DNA of 64,000 nucleotides from Mesorhizobium sp. B2-1-1 (GCF_006442975.2 NZ_CP083954.1:4285501-4349500); one strand, 5' to 3'; shown: positions 42,505 to 51,694, numbered from the stretch's first letter. The notes: generated by a model not told the origin, from the letters alone. Numbers and translations: made by a program.

Positions 42505-43908
42505 ATGGCTAAATCCCGCGTCCAGTTCATCTGCCAGAACTGCGGATCGGTGCATCAGCGCTGGGCCGGCAAATGCGACGCCTGCGGCGAATGGAACACG
42601 CTGGTCGAGGAAGGTACGTCCGGCGGCATCGGTTCCGGGCCGGCCAATACGCGCAACGCCCGCAAGGGCCGCGCGGTGGTGCTGACCACGCTTTCCGGCG
42701 ATATCGAGGACGCGCCGCGCATCGTGTCGGGCATCGGTGAGCTCGACCGCGCCACGGGCGGCGGCTTCGTGCGCGGCTCGGCGCTGCTGGTCGGCGGCGA
42801 TCCCGGTATCGGCAAGTCGACGCTGCTCACCCAGGCTGCTGCTGCCCTTGCCTCGAGGGGCCACCGCATCGTCTATGTCTCGGGTGAGGAGGCGGTCGCC
42901 CAGATCAGGCTGCGCGCGCAGCGCCTCGGCGTCGCTTCCTCGCCGGTCGAGCTCGCGGCCGAGACCAATGTCGAGGATATCCTTGCCACGATTGCCGACG
43001 GCAAGCGGCCGGACCTGGTGATCCTCGATTCGATCCAGACGCTGTGGACCGACCTCGCCGATTCGGCGCCCGGCACCGTCACCCAGGTGCGTGCGGCCGC
43101 CCAGGCGATGATCCGCTATGCGAAATCCACGGGTGCTGCGATCGTGCTCGTCGGCCATGTCACCAAGGAAGGCCAGATCGCCGGCCCGCGCGTCGTCGAG
43201 CACATGGTCGACGCCGTGCTCTATTTCGAGGGCGAAGGCGGCCATCACTACCGTATACTGCGCACCGTCAAGAACCGTTTCGGGCCGACCGACGAGATCG
43301 GCGTCTTCGAAATGTCGGACAAGGGGCTGCGCGAGGTTGCCAATCCGTCCGAGCTGTTCCTCGGCGAGCGCCACGCGAAATCGCCGGGAGCGGCGGTTTT
43401 CGCCGGCATGGAAGGCACAAGGCCGGTGCTGGTCGAAATCCAGGCGCTGGTCGCGCCCTCCTCGCTCGGCACGCCGCGCCGCGCCGTCGTTGGCTGGGAC
43501 GGCGCCCGGCTGTCGATGATCCTGGCGGTGCTCGAGGCGCATTGCGGCGTGCGCTTCGGCCAACAGGACGTCTATCTGAACGTAGCCGGCGGCTACCGCA
43601 TTTCCGAGCCCGCGGCCGATGTGGCGGTGGCGGCCGCACTGGTTTCCTCGCTCACCGGTCTTGCCCTTCCCGCCGATTGCGTCTATTTCGGCGAAATCAG
43701 CCTTTCTGGCGCCGTGAGGCCGGTTGCGCATGCGCAGCAGCGTCTCAAGGAGGCCGAAAAGCTGGGTTTCGCAAGCGCGGTTCTGCCCTTGGGCAGCGAG
43801 GAACTTGCCGGAGGAATCGGGGCCGGCGCTTTCCAGCCCACCGAGCTCGCCGACCTCGTGGCGCGCATAGCCGGCTCACGGCGCAGCCGCGCCAACGACG
43901 AAGAATGA
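42505..43908 (+). CDS. radA: DNA repair protein RadA
   Basis: 467 residues. A four-cysteine zinc finger (C10, C13, C24 and C27 in CQNCGSVHQRWAGKCDACGEW) is followed by a RecA-like motor with Walker A GGDPGIGKSTLL, the RadA-specific KNRFGPTDEIGVFEM and a Lon-like C-terminal domain. RadA promotes branch migration of recombination intermediates. It is followed 43 bases later by cvpA. Confidence 0.96.
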   Translation: MAKSRVQFICQNCGSVHQRWAGKCDACGEWNTLVEEGTSGGIGSGPANTRNARKGRAVVLTTLSGDIEDAPRIVSGIGELDRATGGGFVRGSALLVGGDPGIGKSTLLTQAAAALASRGHRIVYVSGEEAVAQIRLRAQRLGVASSPVELAAETNVEDILATIADGKRPDLVILDSIQTLWTDLADSAPGTVTQVRAAAQAMIRYAKSTGAAIVLVGHVTKEGQIAGPRVVEHMVDAVLYFEGEGGHHYRILRTVKNRFGPTDEIGVFEMSDKGLREVANPSELFLGERHAKSPGAAVFAGMEGTRPVLVEIQALVAPSSLGTPRRAVVGWDGARLSMILAVLEAHCGVRFGQQDVYLNVAGGYRISEPAADVAVAAALVSSLTGLALPADCVYFGEISLSGAVRPVAHAQQRLKEAEKLGFASAVLPLGSEELAGGIGAGAFQPTELADLVARIAGSRRSRANDEE

Positions 43909-43951
43909 CGGGCTCACCTGGTGGTGAGCGACAGGGAGTGGGGCGACAAAG

Positions 43952-44623
43952 ATGCCGATAACGCTGCTTGACGGAATTCTCGTCGGCTTCACCCTGGTCT
44001 CGGCGATGCTCGCCATGGTTCGCGGCTTTTCACGCGAGGTCCTGTCCATCGTGTCCTGGGCGGCGGCAGCCGCGGCGGCGTTCTTTTTCTACAAGCCCGT
44101 GCTGCCCTATCTGAAGCCCTACATCGACAATGAAAAGATCGCCATGGCGGCCTCCGCCGGCGTCGTCTTCATCATCGCTTTGATCGTCGTCAGCGTCATC
44201 ACCATGAAGCTCGCCGACTGGATCATCGATTCCCGCATCGGCGCGCTCGACCGCACGCTCGGCTTCCTCTATGGCGCCGCCCGCGGCATTCTGGTGGTTG
44301 CCGTGGCCCTGCTGTTCTTCAATTGGCTGGCCGGCGCCAAGGCACCGGCCTGGGTCACGGAGGCCAAGTCGCGGCCGCTGCTGGAACAGATCGGCGCCAA
44401 GCTTGAAAGCCTGCTGCCCGAGGATCCGGAAAACGCCATCCTCAAGAAGCTCAATCCGAATCAGCCGGCCGCCGAAACGCCCGCCGCACCGGATGCACCT
44501 TCCCCGGATGCTCCGGCGGGAGGGGACGATACCAATGCGCCGGCTCCTGACGACAGCGATGCCGGAACGCCTCCAGCGGACAACGCGCCGGCCAATCCGG
44601 CCCCGGCTGCGCCGGCGAATTGA
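43952..44623 (+). CDS. cvpA: CvpA-family membrane protein
   Basis: 223 residues. Four membrane helices fill the first 130 residues (LLDGILVGFTLVSAMLAMV; VLSIVSWAAAAAAAFFFY; MAASAGVVFIIALIVVSVI; GAARGILVVAVALLFFNWL) with the CvpA motif RGFSREVLSIVSW. The last 70 residues are a Pro/Ala/Asp-rich cytoplasmic or periplasmic tail. In E. coli it is required for colicin V production; its real role is probably envelope homeostasis. It lies before purF, as in many bacteria, but purF has its own promoter. Confidence 0.92.
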   Translation: MPITLLDGILVGFTLVSAMLAMVRGFSREVLSIVSWAAAAAAAFFFYKPVLPYLKPYIDNEKIAMAASAGVVFIIALIVVSVITMKLADWIIDSRIGALDRTLGFLYGAARGILVVAVALLFFNWLAGAKAPAWVTEAKSRPLLEQIGAKLESLLPEDPENAILKKLNPNQPAAETPAAPDAPSPDAPAGGDDTNAPAPDDSDAGTPPADNAPANPAPAAPAN

Positions 44624-44690
44624 TGAGTGATCGGGCGCCGCGGAATAGGCGTCCAAGACTGACGATGATCGTGAACCATCGCCGGACGCG

Positions 44691-44719
44691 TTGCTTTCAC
44701 GGCGCTGTCGCCTTATATG
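44691..44719 (+). promoter_or_regulatory. purF promoter
   Basis: TTGCTT (44691-44696) and TATATG (44714-44719) are spaced by exactly 17 bases, ending 25 bases before the purF ATG. The transcript would have a very short leader. GGAG at about 44731 can serve as the ribosome binding site. Confidence 0.7.
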
Positions 44720-44744
44720 GCGACTTTAGCGGAGCTTGAGCCCC

Positions 44745-46214
44745 ATGGCAGACGCAGACGACGTGCTTTCCGCGGAAGCTGATGATCACTTCCACGACGA
44801 ATGCGGCGTATTCGGCATTTTCGGCCGGCAGGACGCGGCGGCCATCGTCACGCTCGGCCTGCACGCGCTGCAGCATCGCGGCCAGGAAGCGGCCGGCATC
44901 GTCTCCTACGACGGCACCCAGTTCCATGTCGAACGCCATGTCGGCCTGATCGGCGACACCTTCACCAAGCAGCGCGTCATCGACAGCCTGCAAGGCAATC
45001 GCGCCATCGGCCACACGCGCTACGCCACGACCGGCGGGGCCGGCATGCGCAACATCCAGCCCTTCTTCGCCGAACTGGCCGATGGCGGTTTTGCCGTGGC
45101 CCATAACGGCAATCTGACCAACGCCATGACCGTGCAGCGCGCGCTGCAGAAGCAAGGCGCGATCTTTTCCTCGACCTCCGACACCGAGACGCTTCTGCAT
45201 CTCGTTGCCACCAGCAAGGAGCGCGATCTCAACTCGCGCTTCATCGATGCGGTGCGCCAGGTCGAGGGCGCCTTTTCGCTGGTGGCGATGACGGCCAAGA
45301 AGATGATCGGTTGCCGTGACCCGCTCGGCATCCGCCCGCTGGTGCTGGGCGACCTCGACGGTGCCTGGATCCTGGCCTCCGAAACCTGCGCGCTGGACAT
45401 CATCGGCGCGCGTTTCGTGCGCGATTTGAAGCCGGGCGAAATGGTCGTGGTTACCTCCAAGGGCATCGAGAGCCTGTTCCCGTTCGAGCCGCAGAAAACC
45501 CGCTTCTGCATCTTCGAATATGTCTATTTCGCACGCCCGGACTCTTCGGTCGAAGGCCGCAACGTCTACGAGGTGCGCAAGCGCATCGGCGCGGAACTCG
45601 CGCAGGAAAATCCCGTCGAGGCCGACATCGTCGTGCCGGTGCCGGATTCCGGCACGCCGGCGGCAATCGGCTTTTCGCAAGCCGCGGGCATCCCCTTCGA
45701 GCTCGGCATCATCCGCAACCACTATGTCGGCCGCACCTTCATCCAGCCCGGCGATTCGATCCGCCACATGGGCGTCAAGCTGAAGCACAACGCCAACCGC
45801 CGCATGATCGAGGGCAAGCGCGTCGTGCTGGTCGACGATTCCATCGTGCGCGGCACCACCAGCCAGAAGATCGTGCAGATGGTGCGCGACGCCGGCGCCA
45901 AGGAAGTGCATATGCGCATCGCCTCGCCGCCGACCAGCGCCTCCTGCTTCTACGGCGTCGATACGCCGGAAAAATCGAAGCTTTTGGCATCACGTATGTC
46001 GATCGAGGAGATGGCCGAATTCATCCGCGTCGATTCGCTCGGCTTCCTGTCGATCGACGGACTCTATCGCGCCGTCGGCGAGGCCAACCGCGACAACGAG
46101 CAGCCGCAATTCTGCGACGCCTGCTTCACCGGCCAGTATCCGACCCGCCTGCTCGACTTCGAAGGCCACGACAATGTGCGCACGCTGTCGCTGCTGGCGA
46201 CGAGCGGCGCATAG
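44745..46214 (+). CDS. purF: Amidophosphoribosyltransferase
   Basis: 489 residues. PurF makes phosphoribosylamine from PRPP and glutamine, the first step of purine synthesis. A 19-residue propeptide (ending FHDE) precedes the nucleophile Cys20 in ECGVFGIFG, so it is the Bacillus-type enzyme, which matures by self-cleavage and carries a 4Fe-4S cluster. The PRPP loop is VVLVDDSIVRGTTSQKI. Cysteines near the C-terminus (SASCFYGVD, FCDACFTGQYP) fit the cluster ligands. The ATG at 44745 is chosen over an upstream in-frame TTG. Confidence 0.97.
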   Translation: MADADDVLSAEADDHFHDECGVFGIFGRQDAAAIVTLGLHALQHRGQEAAGIVSYDGTQFHVERHVGLIGDTFTKQRVIDSLQGNRAIGHTRYATTGGAGMRNIQPFFAELADGGFAVAHNGNLTNAMTVQRALQKQGAIFSSTSDTETLLHLVATSKERDLNSRFIDAVRQVEGAFSLVAMTAKKMIGCRDPLGIRPLVLGDLDGAWILASETCALDIIGARFVRDLKPGEMVVVTSKGIESLFPFEPQKTRFCIFEYVYFARPDSSVEGRNVYEVRKRIGAELAQENPVEADIVVPVPDSGTPAAIGFSQAAGIPFELGIIRNHYVGRTFIQPGDSIRHMGVKLKHNANRRMIEGKRVVLVDDSIVRGTTSQKIVQMVRDAGAKEVHMRIASPPTSASCFYGVDTPEKSKLLASRMSIEEMAEFIRVDSLGFLSIDGLYRAVGEANRDNEQPQFCDACFTGQYPTRLLDFEGHDNVRTLSLLATSGA

Positions 46215-46262
46215 GATTGCCGCACTGCCAGTTGCCATAGCCATATTTCCGGAATCTATCGC

Positions 46263-47018
46263 ATGACCTTCGACCTTTCCGGCCGCGTTGCGGTCGTCAC
46301 CGGCGCCTCGCGCGGCATCGGTTACTTCATCGCCAGGGAACTGGCTGCCGCCGGCGCCCACGTCATTGCCGTGGCGCGCACCGTGGGCGGGCTGGAAGAA
46401 CTCGACGACCAGATCAAGGCCGAGCGCGCCAAAACCGGCAAGGGCGAAGCGACGCTGGTGCCGCTCGACCTTGCCGACATGGCCGGCATCGACCGCCTGG
46501 GTGGCGCCATCCATGAGCGGTGGGGCAAGCTCGACATTCTCGTCGCCAATGCGGGCGTGCTCGGCGTGATCTCGCCGATCGGCCATGTCGAGGCGAAAAC
46601 CTTCGAGAAGGTGATGACCATCAACGTCACCTCGACCTGGCGGCTGATCCGCTCGGTCGACCCACTGCTGCGGCTCTCCGACGCCGGCCGGGCCATCATC
46701 CTGTCGTCCAACGCTGCTCACTCGGCGCGCGCCTTCTGGGCGCCCTACGCGGCTTCCAAGGCGGCGGTCGAGACGATGATGCGCTCCTGGGCACATGAGA
46801 CGCAGAGCCTGCCGTTGCGCGTCAATGCCGCCGATCCGGGGGCCACCCGCACCGCGATGCGCGCGCAGGCCGTGCCCGGCGAGGACCCGGAAACGCTGCC
46901 GCATCCTTCCGAGATCGCCAAACGCATCGTGCCGCTGGCAAGCCCCGACCTGAAAGAGACAGGATTGATCTTCCAGGCCAAACACAACCGTTTCGTCGCC
47001 TACCGACAGCCGGAATAG
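46263..47018 (+). CDS. SDR-family oxidoreductase
   Basis: 251 residues, classical SDR: TGASRGIGYFIARELAAAG for the cofactor, LVANAGVLG, and catalytic YAASKAAVETMM with Ser upstream (ILSSNAAHS). The pairing purF-SDR is widespread in Rhizobiales, but the substrate is unknown. It starts 48 bases after purF and is probably in the same transcript. Confidence 0.9.
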   Translation: MTFDLSGRVAVVTGASRGIGYFIARELAAAGAHVIAVARTVGGLEELDDQIKAERAKTGKGEATLVPLDLADMAGIDRLGGAIHERWGKLDILVANAGVLGVISPIGHVEAKTFEKVMTINVTSTWRLIRSVDPLLRLSDAGRAIILSSNAAHSARAFWAPYAASKAAVETMMRSWAHETQSLPLRVNAADPGATRTAMRAQAVPGEDPETLPHPSEIAKRIVPLASPDLKETGLIFQAKHNRFVAYRQPE

Positions 47019-47062
47019 CCGCATCTTTTTTATCGGAAGAATTCGGCTCCGGGCGGCGTTCC

Positions 47063-47078
47063 TCGAATGTAGATTCGA
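47063..47078. promoter_or_regulatory. 6-bp dyad before the exported-protein gene
   Basis: TCGAAT-GTAG-ATTCGA lies 22 bases before the ATG at 47101. An imperfect EcfG-like pair also precedes it (GGAAG 47036-47040 and CGTT 47057-47060, with G in place of the consensus C). Confidence 0.35.
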
Positions 47079-47100
47079 AGCTCAAACCCGGAGGACCGAC

Positions 47101-47736
47101 ATGCGCAGACTTGTTCTCATCGCCGCCACCGCCATTGCCTCAGCCTTGGCCGCCGGCACAGCCTTGTCACAAGATGCCAAGATGAGCTTCTTCGTCACCA
47201 GCGTCGGCTCGGGCAAAGGGGCAGACCTCGGCGGCCTGAAGGGCGCCGACGCGCATTGCGCCTCGCTGGCGGAAGCAGCCGGCGTCACCGGCAAGACCTG
47301 GGCCGCATATCTGTCGACCAGCACCGAGGATGCGCGCGACCGCATCGGCAAGGGACCGTGGGTGAATGCCAAGGGCGTCAAGATAGCCGACGACGTCGCC
47401 TCGCTGCACGGCGATGCCAACGGCATCACCAAGCAGACGGCGCTCACCGAGAAAGGCGAGATGGTCAACGGCCGCGGCGACACGCCGAACCGCCACGATA
47501 TGCTGACCGGCTCGAAACCCGACGGCACCAGGATCGCCGACCAGACCTGCGGTGACTGGACGATGAGCGGCACGGAAGGGGCAGCCATGATGGGCCATCA
47601 CGACCGCACCGGGCTCGACGATTCAGCTGCCGCCAAATCCTGGAACTCTTCGCATGCTTCGCGCGGCGGCTGCGGCCAGGAGGCGCTGAAAGGCACCGGC
47701 GGCGACGGCCTGTTCTATTGTTTCGCAACGAATTGA
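47101..47736 (+). CDS. Exported lectin/endostatin-like protein of unknown function
   Basis: 211 residues with a signal peptide (LIAATAIASALAAGTALSQ). The mature domain has MSFFVTSVGSGKGADLGGLKGADAHCASLA, then KTWAAYLSTS, HDMLTGSKPDG, TCGDWTMSG, GHHDRTG and SWNSSHASRGGCGQE, ending DGLFYCFA. This pattern, with four cysteines and conserved Trp/His, is that of bacterial proteins often labelled lectin. Binding to a sugar is unproven. GGAGG precedes the ATG. It appears monocistronic. Confidence 0.7.
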   Translation: MRRLVLIAATAIASALAAGTALSQDAKMSFFVTSVGSGKGADLGGLKGADAHCASLAEAAGVTGKTWAAYLSTSTEDARDRIGKGPWVNAKGVKIADDVASLHGDANGITKQTALTEKGEMVNGRGDTPNRHDMLTGSKPDGTRIADQTCGDWTMSGTEGAAMMGHHDRTGLDDSAAAKSWNSSHASRGGCGQEALKGTGGDGLFYCFATN

Positions 47737-47884
47737 CCAGACCTCGCCCGCCCCGCCACATCACGCGGCTGTGATGTGGCGGCGGAAAGCTGAGTCGCGG
47801 TCATGCTTTCGTCATTTCCGCAGAGTTGATAGGATCGCATAGATTCCCACAACAAGCCCGGCTGGGCAGAGCAAGGAAATTCCC

Positions 47885-48103
47885 ATGGCTTCGAGCGTAG
47901 CGTTGGTCTGGTACCTGGTAATCGCCGGCCCGCAAGGCGGCATGGTCGTGTTGCCCAGCACGTTCGACAAGCGCGAACAATGCACCGCCGCCATCACCGA
48001 ATACCAGAAGCAGCCGGCCCCGACCGGCTGGTCGCTGCAATGCGTGCCGAGCGCGTCACCCTTCACCGATGAGGGCGACGCGGAGGAACCGGCAGCGCAG
48101 TAA
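47885..48103 (+). CDS. Small secreted or membrane-anchored protein, function unknown
   Basis: 72 residues. A hydrophobic start (SSVALVWYLVIAGPQGGMVVL) could be a signal or anchor, followed by a short polar domain with two cysteines (REQCTAAIT, WSLQCVPSA) and an acidic tail. AAGGAAA precedes the ATG. Similar short proteins with this two-Cys spacing are common in rhizobia. No function can be given. Confidence 0.65.
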   Translation: MASSVALVWYLVIAGPQGGMVVLPSTFDKREQCTAAITEYQKQPAPTGWSLQCVPSASPFTDEGDAEEPAAQ

Positions 48104-48117
48104 GGCGCGATGCGGCG

Positions 48118-48624
48118 TCAGCGCCGTGCGCTGACCGTCAGTTCCGGCTTCTGGTTGATGGTCTGGAACACCACGCAGTAGCGTTCGGTCAGCTTCAGCA
48201 AGGAATCGATGCGCTCCTGCGGCTCATCGGTGTCGAGACTGAAATTCAGCCTGATGGCGCGAAAACCGACCGGCGCATCCTTGGCAACGCCAAGCGTGCC
48301 GCGAAAATCAAGGTCGCCTTCGGCCTCGACCGTGGCGGCGCCGAGCTTGAATTCGAGCGCCGTCGCCACCGCCTTGAGCGTCACGCCGGCGCAGGCCACA
48401 AGTGCCTCCAGCAGCATGTCGCCCGAGCAAAGCTCGAGCCCCGAGCCGCCGGTTGCGGGATGCAGACCGGCAATCGCGAGAGCCCTGCCCGTCTCGACCT
48501 TGCAGGCGATCGACTGGTCATCGAGACTGCCTCTGGCCCTGAGCGTGATGAGCGCGCGCGAAGCATCATCGCGATAGGTCTCTTTCAGCGGCGCCTGCAT
48601 GGCCTTCAGTGCGGTGGCGTCCAT
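48118..48624 (-). CDS. OsmC/Ohr-family protein
   Basis: 168 residues of the OsmC fold. One redox cysteine lies in GLELCSGDMLLEALVACAG (two cysteines), the arrangement used to reduce organic hydroperoxides; the C-terminal strand LTERYCVVFQT is also typical. The start at 48624 is preferred over the ATG at 48663 because AAGGGG lies just upstream. The gene is convergent with the small secreted protein gene. Confidence 0.85.
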   Translation of the reverse strand: MDATALKAMQAPLKETYRDDASRALITLRARGSLDDQSIACKVETGRALAIAGLHPATGGSGLELCSGDMLLEALVACAGVTLKAVATALEFKLGAATVEAEGDLDFRGTLGVAKDAPVGFRAIRLNFSLDTDEPQERIDSLLKLTERYCVVFQTINQKPELTVSARR

Positions 48625-48894
48625 TTCGCTGCCCCTTTCGACGATCGTTTCTGGCGCTGGCATGCGTCATCCCACCGAGATTTGACCCGATCACACCGGA
48701 AAGCAAACATAATCATCGCGTTGGGACACAGGCGCGCAATCACTATCCCAAATGGACATTGACGGACGAGGTCTCAAAGACCGTCTGAGCCGTGCGAGTG
48801 CCGTCGTCCCATTTTCTGGTGACCGACTCGGGTCAACAAGGCTGGCGATGGGCAGTCGGGTGTGCCAACGGTTTCTCCTGATAGGAATTTTTTC

Positions 48895-48924
48895 TTGACA
48901 GGGTGAAGGCAGCTATGGTACATT
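48895..48924 (+). promoter_or_regulatory. Consensus-like promoter of the short RNA
   Basis: TTGACA (48895-48900) and TACATT (48919-48924) with an 18-base spacer. A terminator follows within about 50 bases, so the promoter seems dedicated to the small transcript below. Confidence 0.7.
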
Positions 48925-48930
48925 TCTGGT

Positions 48931-48977
48931 TATGGTGCTGAGTTGCGCCACGGACCCGCCGTACAGGCGGTTTTTTT
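48931..48977 (+). ncRNA. Candidate short RNA with intrinsic terminator
   Basis: Predicted transcript of about 47 bases from the promoter at 48895-48924 to the hairpin CCGCC-GTACA-GGCGG (48956-48970), followed by seven T residues. An ATG at its start opens a frame that runs through the terminator without family resemblance, so it is read as non-coding or as an attenuated leader. The downstream peptidase gene has a separate promoter candidate, which favours an independent sRNA. Confidence 0.55.
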
Positions 48978-49115
48978 CATTCAATGCTCTCTCAATAGCG
49001 CGTCGAGAAGGCTTGCACGGAACCCGCTGACCCGGATTCGTTGCCGGACAAGCCTTTCCTTTGACTTCGATCGCATCGGCTATAGCTATGCGACAAGCGT
49101 TCTCGCGGAGGCGTC

Positions 49116-50627
49116 ATGCCGTTCAAGTTGAAACTGATCTCTCTCATCCTGCTGATGCTTGCTGCCTTCGCACAGCCTGTCCTGGCTGAAACGCCGGAGA
49201 GGCCGGCGCCGACCGGCGGTGTGCTGTCACTGCTGCCGCCGCCGCAGGTCACCAGCCATTCGATCACGGTTGCCGGACGCAAGCTGGACTATCAGGCCAA
49301 GACCGGCACGCTGTCGCTGCTTTCAGGCAAGGCCGACGTCACGGCGGAGATCTTTTATGTCGCCTATACGCTGCGGCCACCGGCTGACGCGGCAAAAACG
49401 GCACCACGCCCCATTACCTTCGTCTTCAATGGCGGCCCCGGGGCGGCTTCCGCCTATCTGCATCTCGGTGCGCTCGGTCCGCGCATCATCACGACCGGAG
49501 CCGATGGCGAATTCCTGCCGCCGCCGCAAAAGATCGTCGACAATCCGGACAGCTGGCTCGACATGACCGACCTCGTGTTTGTCGATCCGGTCGGCACCGG
49601 CTACAGCCGCGAGGCTCCCGGGCAGAACACCCACGACTTCTGGGGCGTCAACCAGGACGCCAGCTCGATCGGCGCCTTCATCCGGCTCTATCTGGCCCAG
49701 AACGGCCGCAGCAGCTCGCCGCTTTTCCTGGCCGGAGAAAGCTATGGCGGGTTTCGCGCGGCGCTGCTCGCCAGGACTTTGCAGGAAGATGTCGGCCTTA
49801 GCCCGAGCGGCATCGTGCTGATCTCGCCGGCGCTGGAATTCATGCTGGTGCAACCCGACGAATTCGAGCCGCTGCACTGGGCTCTCGAACTCCCCTCGCT
49901 GGCGTCGGTGCGGCTCAGTGCCGACGGCGTTACCGGCGAGGCGCTGCGGGCGCAGTTGGCCGCGGTCGAGCGCTATGCGCTTGGCGACTACCTCACGGCG
50001 CTGGCCAGCGGGCTGGAGCAAGGCGGGCGGCTGGCGAGCCAGCGGGTGGCCGAGATCACCGGCCTGCCCCTCGACCTCGTGCAGCGGAATTTCGCGCGTA
50101 TACCGACCAGCCTTTTCGCGAGGGAGTTTGCCCGCTCGAAAAGCAAGGTGCTCAGCCCCTATGACGCCATGATCGGCACGGCCGACATCGCTCCTGAAAG
50201 CGCTCGCACCGCCGGACCCGATCCTGTGCTCGACCGCAGCGTTCCAGCATTGACCTCGGCTTTTGTCGGCTATGCCCGCGACGAATTGAACTACCACACC
50301 GATGTCAGCTACCGGCTGCTCAATGGCGAGATCAGCCGCAATTGGGACTACGGCACATCGCGGCAGGGCTATGCCGGCGTGATGAACGATCTGCAGCGGG
50401 CGCGCTCGCTCAATCCCGCGCTCGGCGTCGTCATCGTCAACGGCTACACCGACCTCGTCACGCCCTATCTGGCATCTCGCTATCTGGTGAACCAGGTACC
50501 GACGCTCGCCGGTGCAAAGCCCATCCGCGTCGATGTGCTGGACGGAGGACACATGATGTATTTCAGGCCGGACGGAAGGCGGGCGCTCAAGGCAGCGGCG
50601 GCGGAGCTTTACCAAGCGACACAGTAA
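49116..50627 (+). CDS. Exported S10-family serine carboxypeptidase
   Basis: 503 residues. Signal peptide to about residue 24 (LILLMLAAFAQPVLA). The alpha/beta-hydrolase fold has the oxyanion segment FNGGPGAASAYLHLGALGP, the nucleophile Ser in FLAGESYGGFRAAL (near residue 215), Asp in VNGYTDLVTPY and His in LDGGHMMYFRPDG: the full S10 triad. It would remove C-terminal residues from peptides in the periplasm. GGAGG precedes the ATG. Bacterial S10 enzymes are uncommon outside Alphaproteobacteria and a few other groups. Confidence 0.92.
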   Translation: MPFKLKLISLILLMLAAFAQPVLAETPERPAPTGGVLSLLPPPQVTSHSITVAGRKLDYQAKTGTLSLLSGKADVTAEIFYVAYTLRPPADAAKTAPRPITFVFNGGPGAASAYLHLGALGPRIITTGADGEFLPPPQKIVDNPDSWLDMTDLVFVDPVGTGYSREAPGQNTHDFWGVNQDASSIGAFIRLYLAQNGRSSSPLFLAGESYGGFRAALLARTLQEDVGLSPSGIVLISPALEFMLVQPDEFEPLHWALELPSLASVRLSADGVTGEALRAQLAAVERYALGDYLTALASGLEQGGRLASQRVAEITGLPLDLVQRNFARIPTSLFAREFARSKSKVLSPYDAMIGTADIAPESARTAGPDPVLDRSVPALTSAFVGYARDELNYHTDVSYRLLNGEISRNWDYGTSRQGYAGVMNDLQRARSLNPALGVVIVNGYTDLVTPYLASRYLVNQVPTLAGAKPIRVDVLDGGHMMYFRPDGRRALKAAAAELYQATQ

Positions 50628-50780
50628 GCGTCGCTTGGAAACACCGGAGTGACGGGCAGTCCGCGATACGCTGGCGGGACAGTTCGCTCCTCTGTCCTGC
50701 AGGCAAAGGAGCCGCGAAGGACATCGCAGTTCATCTTGGCCGCCGGCTGCCTTCAACCGGCCTGCGGCGCCGAAGCGATC

Positions 50781-51668
50781 TCACACCCGTGGCTGTGACT
50801 TCACATGGGCAATGTAGCCGCGCACGTCGCTGGCCGGGTCTGCATAGGCCTTGCCGAGCTTCTTCTCCATCGCGGCCATGTAGTCGCTGGCCCATTCGGG
50901 CAGGGCATAGTCGATGACGGCGAGAAATTCGAGTGTCGCCGCCAGGCGGATGTCGGCGATAGACGGGTTCTTGCCTCCAATGAAGGGCTTGCCGTCCCTG
51001 AAGAAGGAGTGGAACACCTCCAGCGGTTCGGAGATGGCGGCGATCGCCGCCTTCTGGGCCTCGGCCTTCCTGTCGGGATGAGCGTCGCTGTGGCCGACCT
51101 CTCCGGCATATTGCGGGAAACCGAGCGCCGGATAGGTGGCGCGCGCCACATAGGGATAGAGCGTGCCGATCAGGTAGAACATGGCGCTGTCGATCATCGC
51201 CCGCTTGGCAGGCGCCTTGGGGTAGAATTTCTCCAGCCCGTGCTTGTTGGCGAGATACTGCATGATGGCGCAGCTTTCCCAAAGCACCCCTCGCGGCAGG
51301 CCCTTGTCCTCGATCATCGGAGTCAGATGGGCCGGGTTGCGCGCCATGAATTCGGGCGAACGCGTGCTGCCCCAGGCGTCGGCCTCGGCATGGTCCAGCC
51401 CGGCGGCGCGGGCAAACACCCGAACCGTCATGTTGTTGACGCTCGGCTTCAGCATGCTGATCATCAGGGCGGGTTTCTTCGCCGACTTCCCCTTGGTCCT
51501 GGACGCGGCTTTGCCGGCGGTTGCTGCTTTTGACGTCGCCTTGGCCGAAGGCTTTGCCGATATTTTTGGTGCCGGCTTGGCTGAAGCTTTTGCTGCTGGC
51601 TTTGCCATAGCCTTTGGTGTCGCCTTGGCCGCCGGCTTCCTCGCACCCTTCGTCGCTGTCTTTGCCAT
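50781..51668 (-). CDS. Glutathione S-transferase with an H1-like lysine-rich N-terminal tail
   Basis: 295 residues. Residues 1-70 are a Lys/Ala/Pro/Ser tail of H1 type (KPAAKATPKAMAKPAAK and similar), then a complete GST: a thioredoxin-like domain from about residue 72 (LMISMLKPSVNNMTVRVF, ending with NPAHLTPMIED and WESCAIMQYLANKHG) and a helical domain. The tail could bind DNA, RNA or membranes. The start at 51668 has GGGAGG five bases upstream. It is an uncommon domain combination; the GST substrate is unknown. Confidence 0.8.
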   Translation of the reverse strand: MAKTATKGARKPAAKATPKAMAKPAAKASAKPAPKISAKPSAKATSKAATAGKAASRTKGKSAKKPALMISMLKPSVNNMTVRVFARAAGLDHAEADAWGSTRSPEFMARNPAHLTPMIEDKGLPRGVLWESCAIMQYLANKHGLEKFYPKAPAKRAMIDSAMFYLIGTLYPYVARATYPALGFPQYAGEVGHSDAHPDRKAEAQKAAIAAISEPLEVFHSFFRDGKPFIGGKNPSIADIRLAATLEFLAVIDYALPEWASDYMAAMEKKLGKAYADPASDVRGYIAHVKSQPRV

Positions 51669-51694
51669 CTGTTCCTCCCTTTGTTTATTCAAAA

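Larger units (their letters stand above)
48625..49115. other. Divergent intergenic region with a short RNA unit
   Basis: 491 bases with no supported protein gene. It contains a small inverted repeat GGTCT-CAA-AGACC at 48770-48782, the promoter and short RNA at 48895-48978, and a second promoter-like pair (TTGACT and AGCTAT with a 17-base spacer near 49061-49089) that would serve the peptidase gene at 49116. Confidence 0.55.

Noticed and set aside
48770..48782. Riboswitch or tRNA-like structure
   Set aside because: GGTCT-CAA-AGACC is a short hairpin, and the following sequence matches no riboswitch core that I know.
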